Made by a program: the position numbers and the translations under genes. This document shows, in pieces, positions 1 through 8,190 of a stretch of DNA of 64,000 bases; the first letter of the stretch is position 1; the number at the start of each line of letters is the position of its first letter. The notes under the pieces are model-generated. The model was not told where the DNA came from, did not search any database, and saw only the letters and a list, made by a program, of their open reading frames with translations. This DNA comes from an uncultured Bacilli bacterium (lineage in GTDB: Bacteria; Bacillota_I; Bacilli_A; RF39; UBA660). The stretch covers positions 37,254 to 101,253 of the forward strand of contig CAKOHW010000005.1 in the NCBI GenBank assembly GCA_934086185.1, read 5' to 3'.

Positions 1-2
1 AT

Positions 3-920
3 ACAGATTTTATATATAATAAATATAAGAATAGTGTCAATAAAATTACATATAAGTTTATATTAGAAATATATAGAATTTATGAAAATGAATTAAATAG
101 TTCTAATAGTATTGATTTGAATGATATGATTATAAAGGCAGAAAAATTAGTAAATAAGTATCATTTAAAATTAAAATATAAGTATATAATAATTGATGAA
201 TTTCAAGATAGTAGTAAAATACGTTTGAATTTGATTAGGAGTATTATAAAATATAATAATGCTAAAATTATGTGTGTTGGAGATGATTATCAGAGTATTT
301 ATAGATTTGCTGGTAGTGATATAGAAATATTTTTAAAGTTTAAAGATTATTTTGTTGATAGCAAAATTATGTATTTAAAAAATACTTATAGAAATAGTAA
401 AGAGTTATTATATGTTAGTAATAAATTTATTTGTAAAAACAAATATCAATTTAAAAAAGAATTATTTAGTAATAAAAGTAATAGTAAACCAATTAAAATA
501 TATTATTCTAGTAACCTGATATATGGTCTTAAAAAATTAATTAGTATTGTCAAAAATAATTATATGATTATTGGCAGGAATAATAATGATATAAAATATT
601 ATGTTGATAAGTTTTGTGATGTTAACAGTATTAATTATTATACCGCTCATAAATCTAAAGGATTAGAAAGTGATAATGTTATATTAATTAATCTATGTGA
701 TGATATTATGGGTTTTCCTAGTAAAATTAAAAATAATAAAATAATAAAGAGTTTGTTTGATAAAGAATTATATAAGTATGATGAAGAAAGAAGATTGTTT
801 TATGTAGCGTTAACTCGTACTAAGAATAGTGTATTTATGTTAATAGATAAAAATAATATGTCTGTATTTGTTAAAGAAGTTATTAGAGATTATAAGAATT
901 ATATAGAATTTATACAATAA
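3..920 (+). CDS. UvrD/Rep-type superfamily 1 DNA helicase, C-terminal part (cut by window edge)
   Basis: The reading frame is open from the first bases, so the gene begins left of the window; a TTG at 117 only looks like a start. Visible motifs are those of the second half of a UvrD/PcrA-like 3'-5' helicase: a segment like the LDFDDLL region at about 108-128, Walker B DEFQD at 195-209, the GDDYQSIYRFAGSD motif (Q-box/motif III) at about 279-320, TAHKSKGLE (motif V) at about 640-670 and EERRLFYVALTRTK (motif VI) at about 784-825. The family unwinds DNA with ATP in repair. The visible part is compact after Walker B, shorter than PcrA, so a small UvrD-like helicase rather than PcrA itself is likely. 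It points against the local minus-strand genes and ends at a shared terminator with murD. Confidence 0.85.
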   Translation, partial: TDFIYNKYKNSVNKITYKFILEIYRIYENELNSSNSIDLNDMIIKAEKLVNKYHLKLKYKYIIIDEFQDSSKIRLNLIRSIIKYNNAKIMCVGDDYQSIYRFAGSDIEIFLKFKDYFVDSKIMYLKNTYRNSKELLYVSNKFICKNKYQFKKELFSNKSNSKPIKIYYSSNLIYGLKKLISIVKNNYMIIGRNNNDIKYYVDKFCDVNSINYYTAHKSKGLESDNVILINLCDDIMGFPSKIKNNKIIKSLFDKELYKYDEERRLFYVALTRTKNSVFMLIDKNNMSVFVKEVIRDYKNYIEFIQ

Positions 921-949
921 AAAAATAAACTTATATAAGCTTATTTTTT
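920..949. terminator. Bidirectional intrinsic terminator between helicase and murD
   Basis: Near-perfect inverted repeat AAAAATAA..CTTATATAAG..TTATTTTT with A and T runs on both sides, sitting between two convergent genes and overlapping the murD stop codon. Confidence 0.7.
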
Positions 950-2260
950 AACTAATTCTTTATATTTATTACCTTTTTCTTCAAAGTTTTTAAAGGCATT
1001 ATAACTTGGAGCTGCCGGAGATAAAAGACAAGCAGTTTTAGTAACTTTTTTTGCTATATCTACCGCATCTTCTAATGTTTCTGCTTTATATACTTTTCCT
1101 TTTTTTATGTATGGAGCTAATTTATAGCCAGTATCTTTCATACATATAAAGTTATTTACATTAGAATTATTTAGATAATCAATTAATATTTGATAATCGA
1201 TACCTCTATCTTGACCACCAAATATTAGAGTATCAACGTCTTTATATGCTTCTAAACAATTAATTGTTGCTTCAGGAATTGTAGCGATGGAATCATTATA
1301 ATATGTAATGTTATTAAATGTACCTACTTGTTCCATTCTATGTTCTAAAGGTTTAAATGTATTTATAGTTTTTGTACATTTATTTAAGTCTAATTTAAGT
1401 AATATTGCAATATATATAACAAATAATATGTTACTTAAATTATGTTTGCCTAATAATAATCTTTCAGCTTTTGTATCATATACTCTTATATTTTTATAAT
1501 AAACATTATCATTTTTAATTGTAAATTCATTGTTGATATCAATTATATTTGAATTATAATTAGTTTTTGTAATATATTTCTTTGTATTTTCACAAGTAGA
1601 TGTATATAGAGAATAATCATCAGTTGTTTGATACTTAAAAATATTTAATTTTGCTAAATGATATGCTTCTATAGTTTTATGATAGTTTAAATGATCTTCA
1701 AATAAATTTAATAATACAGATATGTGTGGAGATAAATGTACTAAGTCTAATTGATAACTAGACATTTCTATTATTAAGATTGTATTTTCATTAATTTGAT
1801 CTATATAATCAAATATTGGATTTCCTACATTGCCTAGTAATAAACAATCTTTATTTTGATCTTTTAATACTTTGTATAGTAAAGATGATGTTGTACTTTT
1901 ACCTTTTGTTCCTGTTATACCTATTATATTTTTTCTGTCAATTTCAAGAATTATTTCTATTTGTGAAGTTACTTTATTTAGATCAACTTTTGATTCTGGT
2001 ATTTTTATTCCAGGTGATTTTATTATTATGTCATATTTATTTAAGTTTTCTAAATAATCAGCACCTAAAACAAAATCAATATTTTTATCATCAGTAAATA
2101 TTTCATCATTTTTGTTTAATTCTGTATTTTGGTCAATTATTGTAATTTTTTCATTTTTTAAATTGTTTCTTAAAAAATTATAAGAAGACTTTCCTTCTTT
2201 ACCAAAACCTAATATTGCAATATTTTTATTTTTAAATATTTCTATTATTTTATTTTTCAT
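941..2260 (-). CDS. murD: UDP-N-acetylmuramoyl-L-alanine--glutamate ligase (MurD family)
   Basis: Cytoplasmic Mur ligase that adds glutamate to UDP-MurNAc-L-Ala using ATP, the second stem-peptide step of peptidoglycan. At 439 residues it has the family length. It shows an N-terminal Rossmann-like segment (ILGFGKEGKSS, residues 16-26), the ATP-binding GTKGKST loop at 117-123, a DHLNYH-type motif near 190 (EDHLNYH), LEHRMEQVG near 306 and the C-terminal LSPAAPSYNAFKNFEEKG. Its start overlaps the end of the upstream murL-like gene by about 11 bases, so they are translationally coupled. Canonical MurD uses D-Glu; the MurD2 type of Xanthomonas uses L-Glu followed by MurL epimerisation. The linkage here suggests the MurD2 type, but substrate choice cannot be read from the sequence by eye. 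Confidence 0.92.
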   Translation of the reverse strand: MKNKIIEIFKNKNIAILGFGKEGKSSYNFLRNNLKNEKITIIDQNTELNKNDEIFTDDKNIDFVLGADYLENLNKYDIIIKSPGIKIPESKVDLNKVTSQIEIILEIDRKNIIGITGTKGKSTTSSLLYKVLKDQNKDCLLLGNVGNPIFDYIDQINENTILIIEMSSYQLDLVHLSPHISVLLNLFEDHLNYHKTIEAYHLAKLNIFKYQTTDDYSLYTSTCENTKKYITKTNYNSNIIDINNEFTIKNDNVYYKNIRVYDTKAERLLLGKHNLSNILFVIYIAILLKLDLNKCTKTINTFKPLEHRMEQVGTFNNITYYNDSIATIPEATINCLEAYKDVDTLIFGGQDRGIDYQILIDYLNNSNVNNFICMKDTGYKLAPYIKKGKVYKAETLEDAVDIAKKVTKTACLLSPAAPSYNAFKNFEEKGNKYKELVKK

Positions 2261-3584
2261 ATTTATTTAACTCCTCTTTTAAAAGATTATCAAAATAGTT
2301 TGGTAAGTTATTTTCTTTGTTATAATTATTTAATAGATTATTTTCTAAGTCTTCTAGTTGGTAGTTATCTTTATAATATTGTAATAGATATGGCAATTTA
2401 TCTAATTCAGTTATTAACTTAGTTATTGCGTATCTTATTTCTTCATATGTACCTACGCATTCAAATGGTTTATTATTTCCATAACCTATTAAATCAATAA
2501 ATGTACTTAATAATTCTTTTTTTTCGTATAAATCTTCACCAAAAATGTCAATTAATTTATCTTTGTATAAGAATGGACTTAACATAATAAATACAAATAA
2601 ACATTTAGGACAATTATTACACCACATCCATGGTTCTTTTTTACTTCCTACATTGCAACTTCTAAATATTTTATGATATTTATCATAATGAGAAAATAAG
2701 TAAGCAATTTGATATTCAGAAAGTGGTCTTAATAAACTAAAGTATTTAATATCTATTTTAAAATATGTTTTTGTATAGTTATTAAAGTCATTTTCGAACT
2801 CATATGTTTTTGAGTATTGGTGATTTACTTTGGTACCTTCTACATTTGATTCATTTGCACTAGATTCATTAGATAATACAATGTATTTTTTATTATTTGT
2901 ATATGCAGATAAGTATGATATAAATGCTACTAAAGAACTAAATGGAGTATGACCATTAATGAAACCTTCTTTATTTAAATCTAATAGTTTTTTATCTAAT
3001 ACTCTTTTTACTATAATTGTTTTATCACTAGTATATCCGGCATAAGAAGCACAATTTAAATTTGCACTTTTAGGATTAATCATAAATACACTATTATTTT
3101 CATTTTTGAGTATTTCTAACGTAACATTAGAATCTTTTCCTCCACCTACTGGTATTAGGTTACCATTTCCATTATATTTTGGAATAGTTATATTCTCATT
3201 TTTATGTGTACATTTAATATTCATAAAATCTTCATATTCAACTTTTATTCCGTTTGTATAAAATAATTCACCTAAGCCATAATAGTAAAGTTTTTTGAAA
3301 AATTTTATTTGTTCTTCATTAATATATCCGGCTTCTATTATAACATTCTTACTACAAGTACATTTCCAATAACTAATTAATTCTACTAAACCTATATGAA
3401 ATATTAAATATTTTGTAAAATCATTTATTTCGAATTTATCTAAAACTAAAGTTGGGTAAAAATTTGTTAAATTAGGAATATTAAATTCATAAGTTATTTT
3501 TGTTTTATTTTCTAAGTCTTCTATTTTATAATCTTTGTATATAAAAGTATTATATTTGTTAGATAAATCATTATATATATCCAT
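2250..3584 (-). CDS. murL: MurL-like UDP-MurNAc-L-Ala-L-Glu epimerase
   Basis: About 444 residues, resembling MurL, the ATP-dependent enzyme that converts the terminal L-Glu of UDP-MurNAc-L-Ala-L-Glu to D-Glu (described with MurD2 in Xanthomonas). Features seen: VGGGKDS near residue 147 (a PP-loop-like nucleotide site), NGHTPFSSLVAF near 212, SNESSANESNVEGTKVNHQYS near 242-262, RPLSEYQIAYLFS, and a cysteine cluster WMWCNNCPKC near 322-331. The ATG at 3584 is chosen over the GTG at 3593 because GGAG lies 8 bases upstream of it. It directly precedes and overlaps murD, the same partnership as murD2-murL. A candidate small RNA or attenuator lies just upstream. Family assignment rests on recalled motifs and context. 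Confidence 0.75.
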   Translation of the reverse strand: MDIYNDLSNKYNTFIYKDYKIEDLENKTKITYEFNIPNLTNFYPTLVLDKFEINDFTKYLIFHIGLVELISYWKCTCSKNVIIEAGYINEEQIKFFKKLYYYGLGELFYTNGIKVEYEDFMNIKCTHKNENITIPKYNGNGNLIPVGGGKDSNVTLEILKNENNSVFMINPKSANLNCASYAGYTSDKTIIVKRVLDKKLLDLNKEGFINGHTPFSSLVAFISYLSAYTNNKKYIVLSNESSANESNVEGTKVNHQYSKTYEFENDFNNYTKTYFKIDIKYFSLLRPLSEYQIAYLFSHYDKYHKIFRSCNVGSKKEPWMWCNNCPKCLFVFIMLSPFLYKDKLIDIFGEDLYEKKELLSTFIDLIGYGNNKPFECVGTYEEIRYAITKLITELDKLPYLLQYYKDNYQLEDLENNLLNNYNKENNLPNYFDNLLKEELNKYEK

Positions 3585-3666
3585 AGATACCACTCCAATA
3601 TAATTATACTATATTATAATACTTTTTAATAATAATTTAATTTTTATTTACGATATATTACTTAAA

Positions 3667-3754
3667 AAAAATAAAAAAGAGCCTTAGTTAGACTCTTTTT
3701 AGTATATCCAGTCGACGAAATATACTACCTACATAAAATATAAACTTTATGCAT
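3667..3754 (-). ncRNA. Candidate ~88-nt structured small RNA or murL leader with terminator
   Basis: Reading the minus strand: a TATAAT box (3761-3766) with a weak TTTATT -35 at 3784-3789 (17-base spacing) predicts a start near 3754. Immediately after come hairpin CATAAA/TTTATG (3732-3751), hairpin GTATAT/ATATAC (3702-3724, loop with TTCGTCGACTGG), and a strong intrinsic terminator AAAAAGAGTC/GGCTCTTTTT (3674-3700) followed by a long T run. No ORF fits. It lies between the GH25 gene and murL, so it could be a free small RNA or a terminating leader controlling murL-murD. No known riboswitch class was recognised. Confidence 0.5.
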
Positions 3755-3872
3755 AATTACATTATACTATTAAAAATGAAGAAAATAAAAAATTTGTTCT
3801 AAAAAAGCCTTTTTAGGTATTAAATGTTTAAATTTGTTGAAAATAACGCTTTTTTCTTATGTTAGACACTTT

Positions 3873-5090
3873 TTAATGCTTTTTATACAGTATATCTACA
3901 TCTACATTTCCTTCTATTCCATTAACATGGCCTATATTAGTCATTTGCCATATTTTATAATTCCCTTGATAGTTTGTTGCATCAGTATAATGTGCTAACC
4001 AAATAGTCTTATCATTATTTAACCAAATATTTTCTAAATATGTTTTGCTACTATATAACATTCCTTTATATCCATGTTTTTCTACTGTATCTATAAATGT
4101 TTCTGCAAGACTAGTTAGACCAAAAAAACTTAAATTATATTCATTGAAATTTGACCATTCTTCCCAATCAAATGCTATTGGTAAATCTATATCATATTTT
4201 TTTATTTGTTTTATAACCCATAAAGCATTTTCTTTTGCTTCTTTAGTAGTTGATGCATATGAATAAAAGTATAAACCAACTTTAATATTATTTTCTTTTG
4301 CATTTTTTATATTGTTTTTGAATTCACTATCCAAAAAATATTCGCCGTTTCTTCCTTTTGTACCACCTACACGTAGAATTACAAATTCTACGTTTTCTTC
4401 TTTTAATTTTTTAAAATCTACACTACCTTGCCATTCAGAAATATCTAATCCAATGCTTGTATCATCTGTTTTGTATTTTTCAACTATATCTTTAAATTCA
4501 ATATGAGTATCTTCTTTTTTATTATCTGTTGATTTAGAATTAGATGGTGTTGGTTCATAGACACTTAATGTAAAATCTTTAGTTGTTTTATTTCCACTTC
4601 TATCAGTTGATGAAAACGTTAATTGATATTTTCCCACCTTAGACATATCATATTCACCTTCAATAGTACATTTTGGTTTATTATCTTCATTATCTCCACA
4701 AAGTATCTTTTTTTCTAAATTAAATTCACTATTTACTGGATAACTATAATAACTTCCTATCCATGCGATTGGTGGAGTTGTATCTACGACTGTTATATCA
4801 TATGAATATTTTAATTTGATATTTTGTTCATTTATATATTCGAAATTTACAGTTTTTTTACCTAGTTTATTAGAATCAATTATATAATCATTTATTATTG
4901 TTCCATTTATTGATTTTATATAATCTGATACTTTTTTCTTTGTATTAAATTCTAATGTTAAATCATCGTTTAATTCAATATTTATAATTGCATTTTTTAT
5001 TCTTATATATTGATATATTTTTATTGAACAAAATGTTGTTATAATTAGGCATACTATTATAATTATTATTTTTATTGTTTTTTTATTCAT
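3873..5090 (-). CDS. Membrane-anchored GH25 (lysozyme-like) muramidase with Ig-like domain
   Basis: Predicted cell-surface wall hydrolase of 405 residues. An N-terminal hydrophobic segment (about residues 5-25) after KK anchors or exports it. Residues about 35-190 look like two Ig-like repeats of the DUF5011 type (DTTPPIAWIGSYY, DRSGNKTTKDFTLSVYEP). From about residue 215 lies a GH25 catalytic domain: LDISEWQGSVDFKKLK, VEFVILRVGGT, KVGLYFYSYAST and PIAFDWEEW, with the acidic pair D/E in DWEEW, and a C-terminal IWQMTNIG. The ATG at 5090 is preferred to that at 5111 because AAGGAG lies 7 bases upstream. GH25 enzymes cut MurNAc-GlcNAc bonds; here it is probably an autolysin used in growth or spore release. 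Confidence 0.85.
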   Translation of the reverse strand: MNKKTIKIIIIIVCLIITTFCSIKIYQYIRIKNAIINIELNDDLTLEFNTKKKVSDYIKSINGTIINDYIIDSNKLGKKTVNFEYINEQNIKLKYSYDITVVDTTPPIAWIGSYYSYPVNSEFNLEKKILCGDNEDNKPKCTIEGEYDMSKVGKYQLTFSSTDRSGNKTTKDFTLSVYEPTPSNSKSTDNKKEDTHIEFKDIVEKYKTDDTSIGLDISEWQGSVDFKKLKEENVEFVILRVGGTKGRNGEYFLDSEFKNNIKNAKENNIKVGLYFYSYASTTKEAKENALWVIKQIKKYDIDLPIAFDWEEWSNFNEYNLSFFGLTSLAETFIDTVEKHGYKGMLYSSKTYLENIWLNNDKTIWLAHYTDATNYQGNYKIWQMTNIGHVNGIEGNVDVDILYKKH

Positions 5091-5176
5091 ATTATTTCTC
5101 CTTATATACATTCTTTTAATATTTTATATTATATCATAAAGTTAGTATGTTATAATTTATTTTAGGTGGTAAATTT

Positions 5177-5692
5177 ATGACAAGCAGTATAATATATAAT
5201 GATAATAATATATCTGATAATGAAATAACACGTGTTGTTAAAAGAGCAAAAGTATTAATTGAGAATTATAATAATGAGATTGCTATTGCTTATTCACATA
5301 ATAATTATTTTTTTATTGGTGGTCATGTTGAAAATGATGAAGATGATTTTGTATGTTTAGATAGAGAAATAAAGGAAGAAACCGGAATATATTTACCATT
5401 AAATAATATAAAACGTTTTTTTGAAATAGTATATTATAATAAAGATTATCCTAATAAAGGTGACTATAGTAAGTATATAAGTACATATTATTATTTAAAG
5501 TATGATTTGAATGTCGATATGAATAATATGAATTTAACCGATGATGAAATAGATGGTAATTTTAAAGTTTGTTTTATTGATAAAGATAAAATAATAGATG
5601 TTGTAAAAAATAGTCTTAAAACTTGTACTAGAGAAAATGTTGTAAAAGATACTATTAATGTTTTAGAATATTATTTAAATAATAGATTATAA
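5177..5692 (+). CDS. NUDIX hydrolase
   Basis: 171 residues with a complete Nudix box, G-x5-E-x7-REIKEETGI, at about residues 55-78 (GGHVENDE...REIKEETGI), which binds Mg and a pyrophosphate. These enzymes hydrolyse nucleoside diphosphates linked to another group (damaged nucleotides, ADP-sugars, coenzymes); the substrate cannot be told here. It has its own start with AGGTGG ahead of the ATG. It is one of the few plus-strand genes on the left replichore, divergent from the GH25 gene. Confidence 0.88.
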   Translation: MTSSIIYNDNNISDNEITRVVKRAKVLIENYNNEIAIAYSHNNYFFIGGHVENDEDDFVCLDREIKEETGIYLPLNNIKRFFEIVYYNKDYPNKGDYSKYISTYYYLKYDLNVDMNNMNLTDDEIDGNFKVCFIDKDKIIDVVKNSLKTCTRENVVKDTINVLEYYLNNRL

Positions 5693-5700
5693 ATATAAAA

Positions 5701-5749
5701 AAGTATATTTTCTATAATTTGAATAGTATAGTATAGAAAAATATACTTG
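5701..5749 (-). terminator. Intrinsic terminator embedded in the 3' end of the HD gene
   Basis: Inverted repeat AAGTATATTTTTCTATA / TATAGAAAATATACTT with one bulge; on the minus strand it is followed by TTTTTTAT. The last ten or so codons of the HD-domain gene are part of the stem. Confidence 0.6.
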
Positions 5750-6230
5750 CATATTTATAAACTTTTTTTGTAGATAGTAATTTTAATATGTAATTTTTGG
5801 TTTCTTTTAGTGCACAATATTTATCAACTAAAGTTAAAATAATGCCTTCTCTTGTTTTAGGAATAGATATAGTTACAGGCCACATATGGTTTGTTATTAT
5901 ATCTTTTTCTTTATCGTTTAAAGAAAATATTTTGCATGCGTTAATGTATGCTATTTTTCCATGGGCAAATGCATGTAATTTACGTGTCTTATCTTTTACA
6001 TGCCAATCATATAAATAAAAATCATGAAGCATTGCTGCTCTTGTTGCAGATTTATAATCTAATTTTAATTTTTTACATATTTTATAACAATAATAGGCTG
6101 CATTATAACAATGTTCATATGTAGATGTGTCACAATGTTGTAAATATAATTTCATTTCTTGCACTTTACTGTTTGTTATAATTTCATTAATTATGTTATT
6201 AAATTCTTTTTTATTTGATATCTGTTTCAT
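5712..6230 (-). CDS. HD-domain phosphohydrolase
   Basis: 172 residues with the metal-binding pattern of HD phosphohydrolases: H at about 38 (YEHCYNAAYYCY), HD at about 70 (AAMLHDFYLYDW), H at about 87-90 (HAFAHGKIAY) and a later H (ITNHMWPV, near 113), then D (LVDKYCA). Related small HD proteins occur in Bacilli as predicted nucleotide or cyclic nucleotide hydrolases; the substrate is unknown. A good AAGGAG lies 8 bases before the ATG. The C-terminal codons run through a terminator hairpin, so the tail sequence is partly dictated by RNA structure. Confidence 0.75.
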   Translation of the reverse strand: MKQISNKKEFNNIINEIITNSKVQEMKLYLQHCDTSTYEHCYNAAYYCYKICKKLKLDYKSATRAAMLHDFYLYDWHVKDKTRKLHAFAHGKIAYINACKIFSLNDKEKDIITNHMWPVTISIPKTREGIILTLVDKYCALKETKNYILKLLSTKKVYKYASIFFYTILFKL

Positions 6231-6333
6231 TGGTTGCTCCTTAAAAAATAATAAATCTTCTATAAAATTTATATTCTAATTATAGTATATAGTAATACTA
6301 TTGTTTTAAAAAAATTATTATATTTATTTTTTA

Positions 6334-6349
6334 TAGTTTACGTAAACTA
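6334..6349. promoter_or_regulatory. Perfect 16-bp palindrome, possible operator
   Basis: TAGTTTACGTAAACTA with no loop, in the 126-base gap between the orphan gene ending at 6357 and the HD gene start at 6230 (both minus strand). No T run follows on the minus strand, so a protein-binding site for a dimeric regulator is more likely than a terminator. Its core TTTACGTAAA recurs in another palindrome at 31088-31101. Confidence 0.4.
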
Positions 6350-6356
6350 ATTGGTT

Positions 6357-7469
6357 TTACTTTGTCATATTAAATGATGTTGTTATTTCATTTTCTATTA
6401 TTTCCTTTTTGTCTTTAGAAAATGAACAATTTATATATTCATCATATTCATATGGATATGAATCTATGAAAAAATTTGGTATGTATTTTTCGACTCTTCT
6501 AAAAGTTCTAATAAATTTTTCTGTTAAGTTCTTTTGAATGAGCTCATTTCTTTTTTCTAATTCATGTTTCTTGGATGTATCACTTATAGTCATAGAAGCA
6601 TATTCTCTTGATATATATCTTATTGGTAAATATGGTATTCCTTTTATTATATCAACCTTATCTTTTATAAGATTTAAAAATAAGTATAATGACAATACAG
6701 AACTTACAGATACATCAGTTATATTTTCTGGATAATAAGTAGTTTCTTCATTTAAATAATCTTTAAATTCTTGAGATTCATAATCTGATATTCCTTTATT
6801 TAATTTATATAATTTTCTAGATATTGATTTTTTATATTTTAAACTCTCTGTTGTTGATACATTATTAACGTTTTCCTTATTTAAGATACTGTATATATAA
6901 CATACTTTTTTACCATTTTCTATATTAATTCCATATGAAATTTCAGGCAATAAAAACTTTAATGTATCATCTAATTTATTTGTAAAAGAAAATTCAATTT
7001 TATTAGGAGTTTCCATCATAATAGATTGTTTTGTGTTTTTTATATTAAGAATATCATTTTTAAATATACTTTCTGAAGAAAATGCAATATTTTTATTTAA
7101 ATTTTCTAATGTTTTATCTTTTAGATAATTTATATATTTATCTATGTATTCTTCAAAATTAATAAAATCTTCTGTTGTTGCATTTACAAATAGATACATA
7201 ATTAAAAATTTAGTATAATCTTTTTTTGAGTTTAAATATTTGAGAGATTTTCTTGACTCTTTTATTTCTTCATTTATGTATTCATTTAATTTTAATAATG
7301 TGGCTTCTATATCATTTATTCTAAGCGTTATATTATTATTTTTGTTAAAAGTGATTTGTTTGTCATTTATTATTGTATTAAATCCAATATAAAATTCGTC
7401 AGAACCAAGTTTAACTTTTGCTTGTTCTGCTTCTTTTATTATTTCAAATAATATTTCTTGTAAATTCAT
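6357..7469 (-). CDS. Unrecognised 370-residue cytoplasmic protein
   Basis: I do not recognise a family. No signal peptide or clear membrane segment is seen. The protein is charged, rich in Lys, Asn and Glu, and begins with an amphipathic helix (LQEILFEIIKEAEQAK). The C-terminal third has a hydrophobic, helical stretch (VSSVLSLYLFLNLIKDKV, about 250-268), then YLPIRYISREYASM and an RTFRRVEKYIPNFFIDSYPYEYDEY segment near 325-350. The ATG is preceded by AAGGGAAAT. It is followed by its own gap and palindrome, and preceded by a small membrane protein gene that may be co-transcribed. Confidence 0.7.
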   Translation of the reverse strand: MNLQEILFEIIKEAEQAKVKLGSDEFYIGFNTIINDKQITFNKNNNITLRINDIEATLLKLNEYINEEIKESRKSLKYLNSKKDYTKFLIMYLFVNATTEDFINFEEYIDKYINYLKDKTLENLNKNIAFSSESIFKNDILNIKNTKQSIMMETPNKIEFSFTNKLDDTLKFLLPEISYGINIENGKKVCYIYSILNKENVNNVSTTESLKYKKSISRKLYKLNKGISDYESQEFKDYLNEETTYYPENITDVSVSSVLSLYLFLNLIKDKVDIIKGIPYLPIRYISREYASMTISDTSKKHELEKRNELIQKNLTEKFIRTFRRVEKYIPNFFIDSYPYEYDEYINCSFSKDKKEIIENEITTSFNMTK

Positions 7470-7495
7470 TTTATTTCCCTTATGAATGTAAAATA

Positions 7496-7696
7496 TTATT
7501 TTTTGTTATCATTTTTTGGTATGCTTGCAACTGTTAAAATTATACCTATTAAATTAATCCCTATAGATAAGCCCAACAATAAACCATTACAAAAATCTCC
7601 AAAATTACTTGATTCACTTTTGCTAAAATAAATGTATGATATGTATAATATATTTCCTATTATAATTAATGTTGTTCCAATTTTTATGTTTTTCAT
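7496..7696 (-). CDS. Small two-helix membrane protein, unknown
   Basis: 66 residues with two predicted membrane helices (IGTTLIIIGNILYISYIYF near 5-24, and LLLGLSIGINLIGIILTVASI near 39-59) joined by a polar loop and ended by KNDNKK. AAGGAG lies 7 bases before the ATG, and a TATAAT-like box is just upstream, so it looks expressed. It precedes the orphan 370-residue gene by 26 bases on the same strand. No family is recognised. Confidence 0.65.
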   Translation of the reverse strand: MKNIKIGTTLIIIGNILYISYIYFSKSESSNFGDFCNGLLLGLSIGINLIGIILTVASIPKNDNKK

Positions 7697-7773
7697 AAAA
7701 TTTCTCCTTACATATAAAATTATAGCACATTTATTGAGTTATAATGTGTATTCTTTCTAAAAAATCCTTATTT

Positions 7774-7876
7774 CTAAAAATTAAAAATTATATGTAACTC
7801 TGGTATTTTTTTACCATTTTCATATAATTGTACTATTGTTTTTTTGAATTTTCCTTCATAAACCTTTTTGGAAACT
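7774..7876 (-). pseudogene. Fragment of an IS3-type transposase OrfA (remnant)
   Basis: On the minus strand a frame reads SKKVYEGKFKKTIVQLYENG then KKIPEL, close to the start of IS3-family OrfA helix-turn-helix proteins, and ends at a stop 8 codons later. It has no usable start codon and no partner OrfB. Directly upstream, in another frame (about 7857-7917), is a zinc-knuckle-like piece RNTHCHVCGSDYVSFQKGL that also stops early and overlaps the end of the next gene. Both look like decayed mobile DNA beside the AbiE cassette. Confidence 0.4.
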
Positions 7877-7913
7877 TACATAATCAGAACCGCAGACATG
7901 ACAATGAGTATTT

Positions 7914-8177
7914 CTAAACGATATATCCCTTTTTACTTAATGCATCTTTTACTATTTCAAAACCGTCAGTAATTATTTCTGCTAATTTTATAAAATGAGA
8001 TAATTCTTCAAAGTCTTCTTTATTTCCTATTCTTCTTAAATATTCACGTCCACCATCTACGGCGACCGCACCACAAGAACACCATTTAAAATCATGAACA
8101 TCAATAGACTCAATTATATCTCCACATTTTCTACATTTAATTTTGTTAGTTCTTATTCGTTCTATTGTTCTTATCAA
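7914..8177 (-). CDS. Small zinc-ribbon protein (DUF7695-like)
   Basis: About 87 residues. A CRKCGD...WCSCG pair of CxxC/CxC-type knuckles near residues 15-35 can bind one zinc, followed by the typical AVAVDGGREYLRRIGN segment and an acidic helical tail. Such proteins are common, uncharacterised cargo of Firmicutes accessory regions. Translation probably starts at the TTG at 8177, since GGTGAT lies 5 bases upstream; an in-frame TTG at 8183 overlaps that site. It sits 13 bases after the AbiEii-like toxin gene and is probably co-transcribed with it. Confidence 0.65.
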   Translation of the reverse strand: MIRTIERIRTNKIKCRKCGDIIESIDVHDFKWCSCGAVAVDGGREYLRRIGNKEDFEELSHFIKLAEIITDGFEIVKDALSKKGYIV

Positions 8178-8190
8178 TATCAATCACCTA

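Noticed and set aside
117..119. TTG at 117 as the start of the helicase gene.
   Set aside because: The frame is open to the window edge and the upstream residues continue the helicase pattern, so the gene is cut rather than short.
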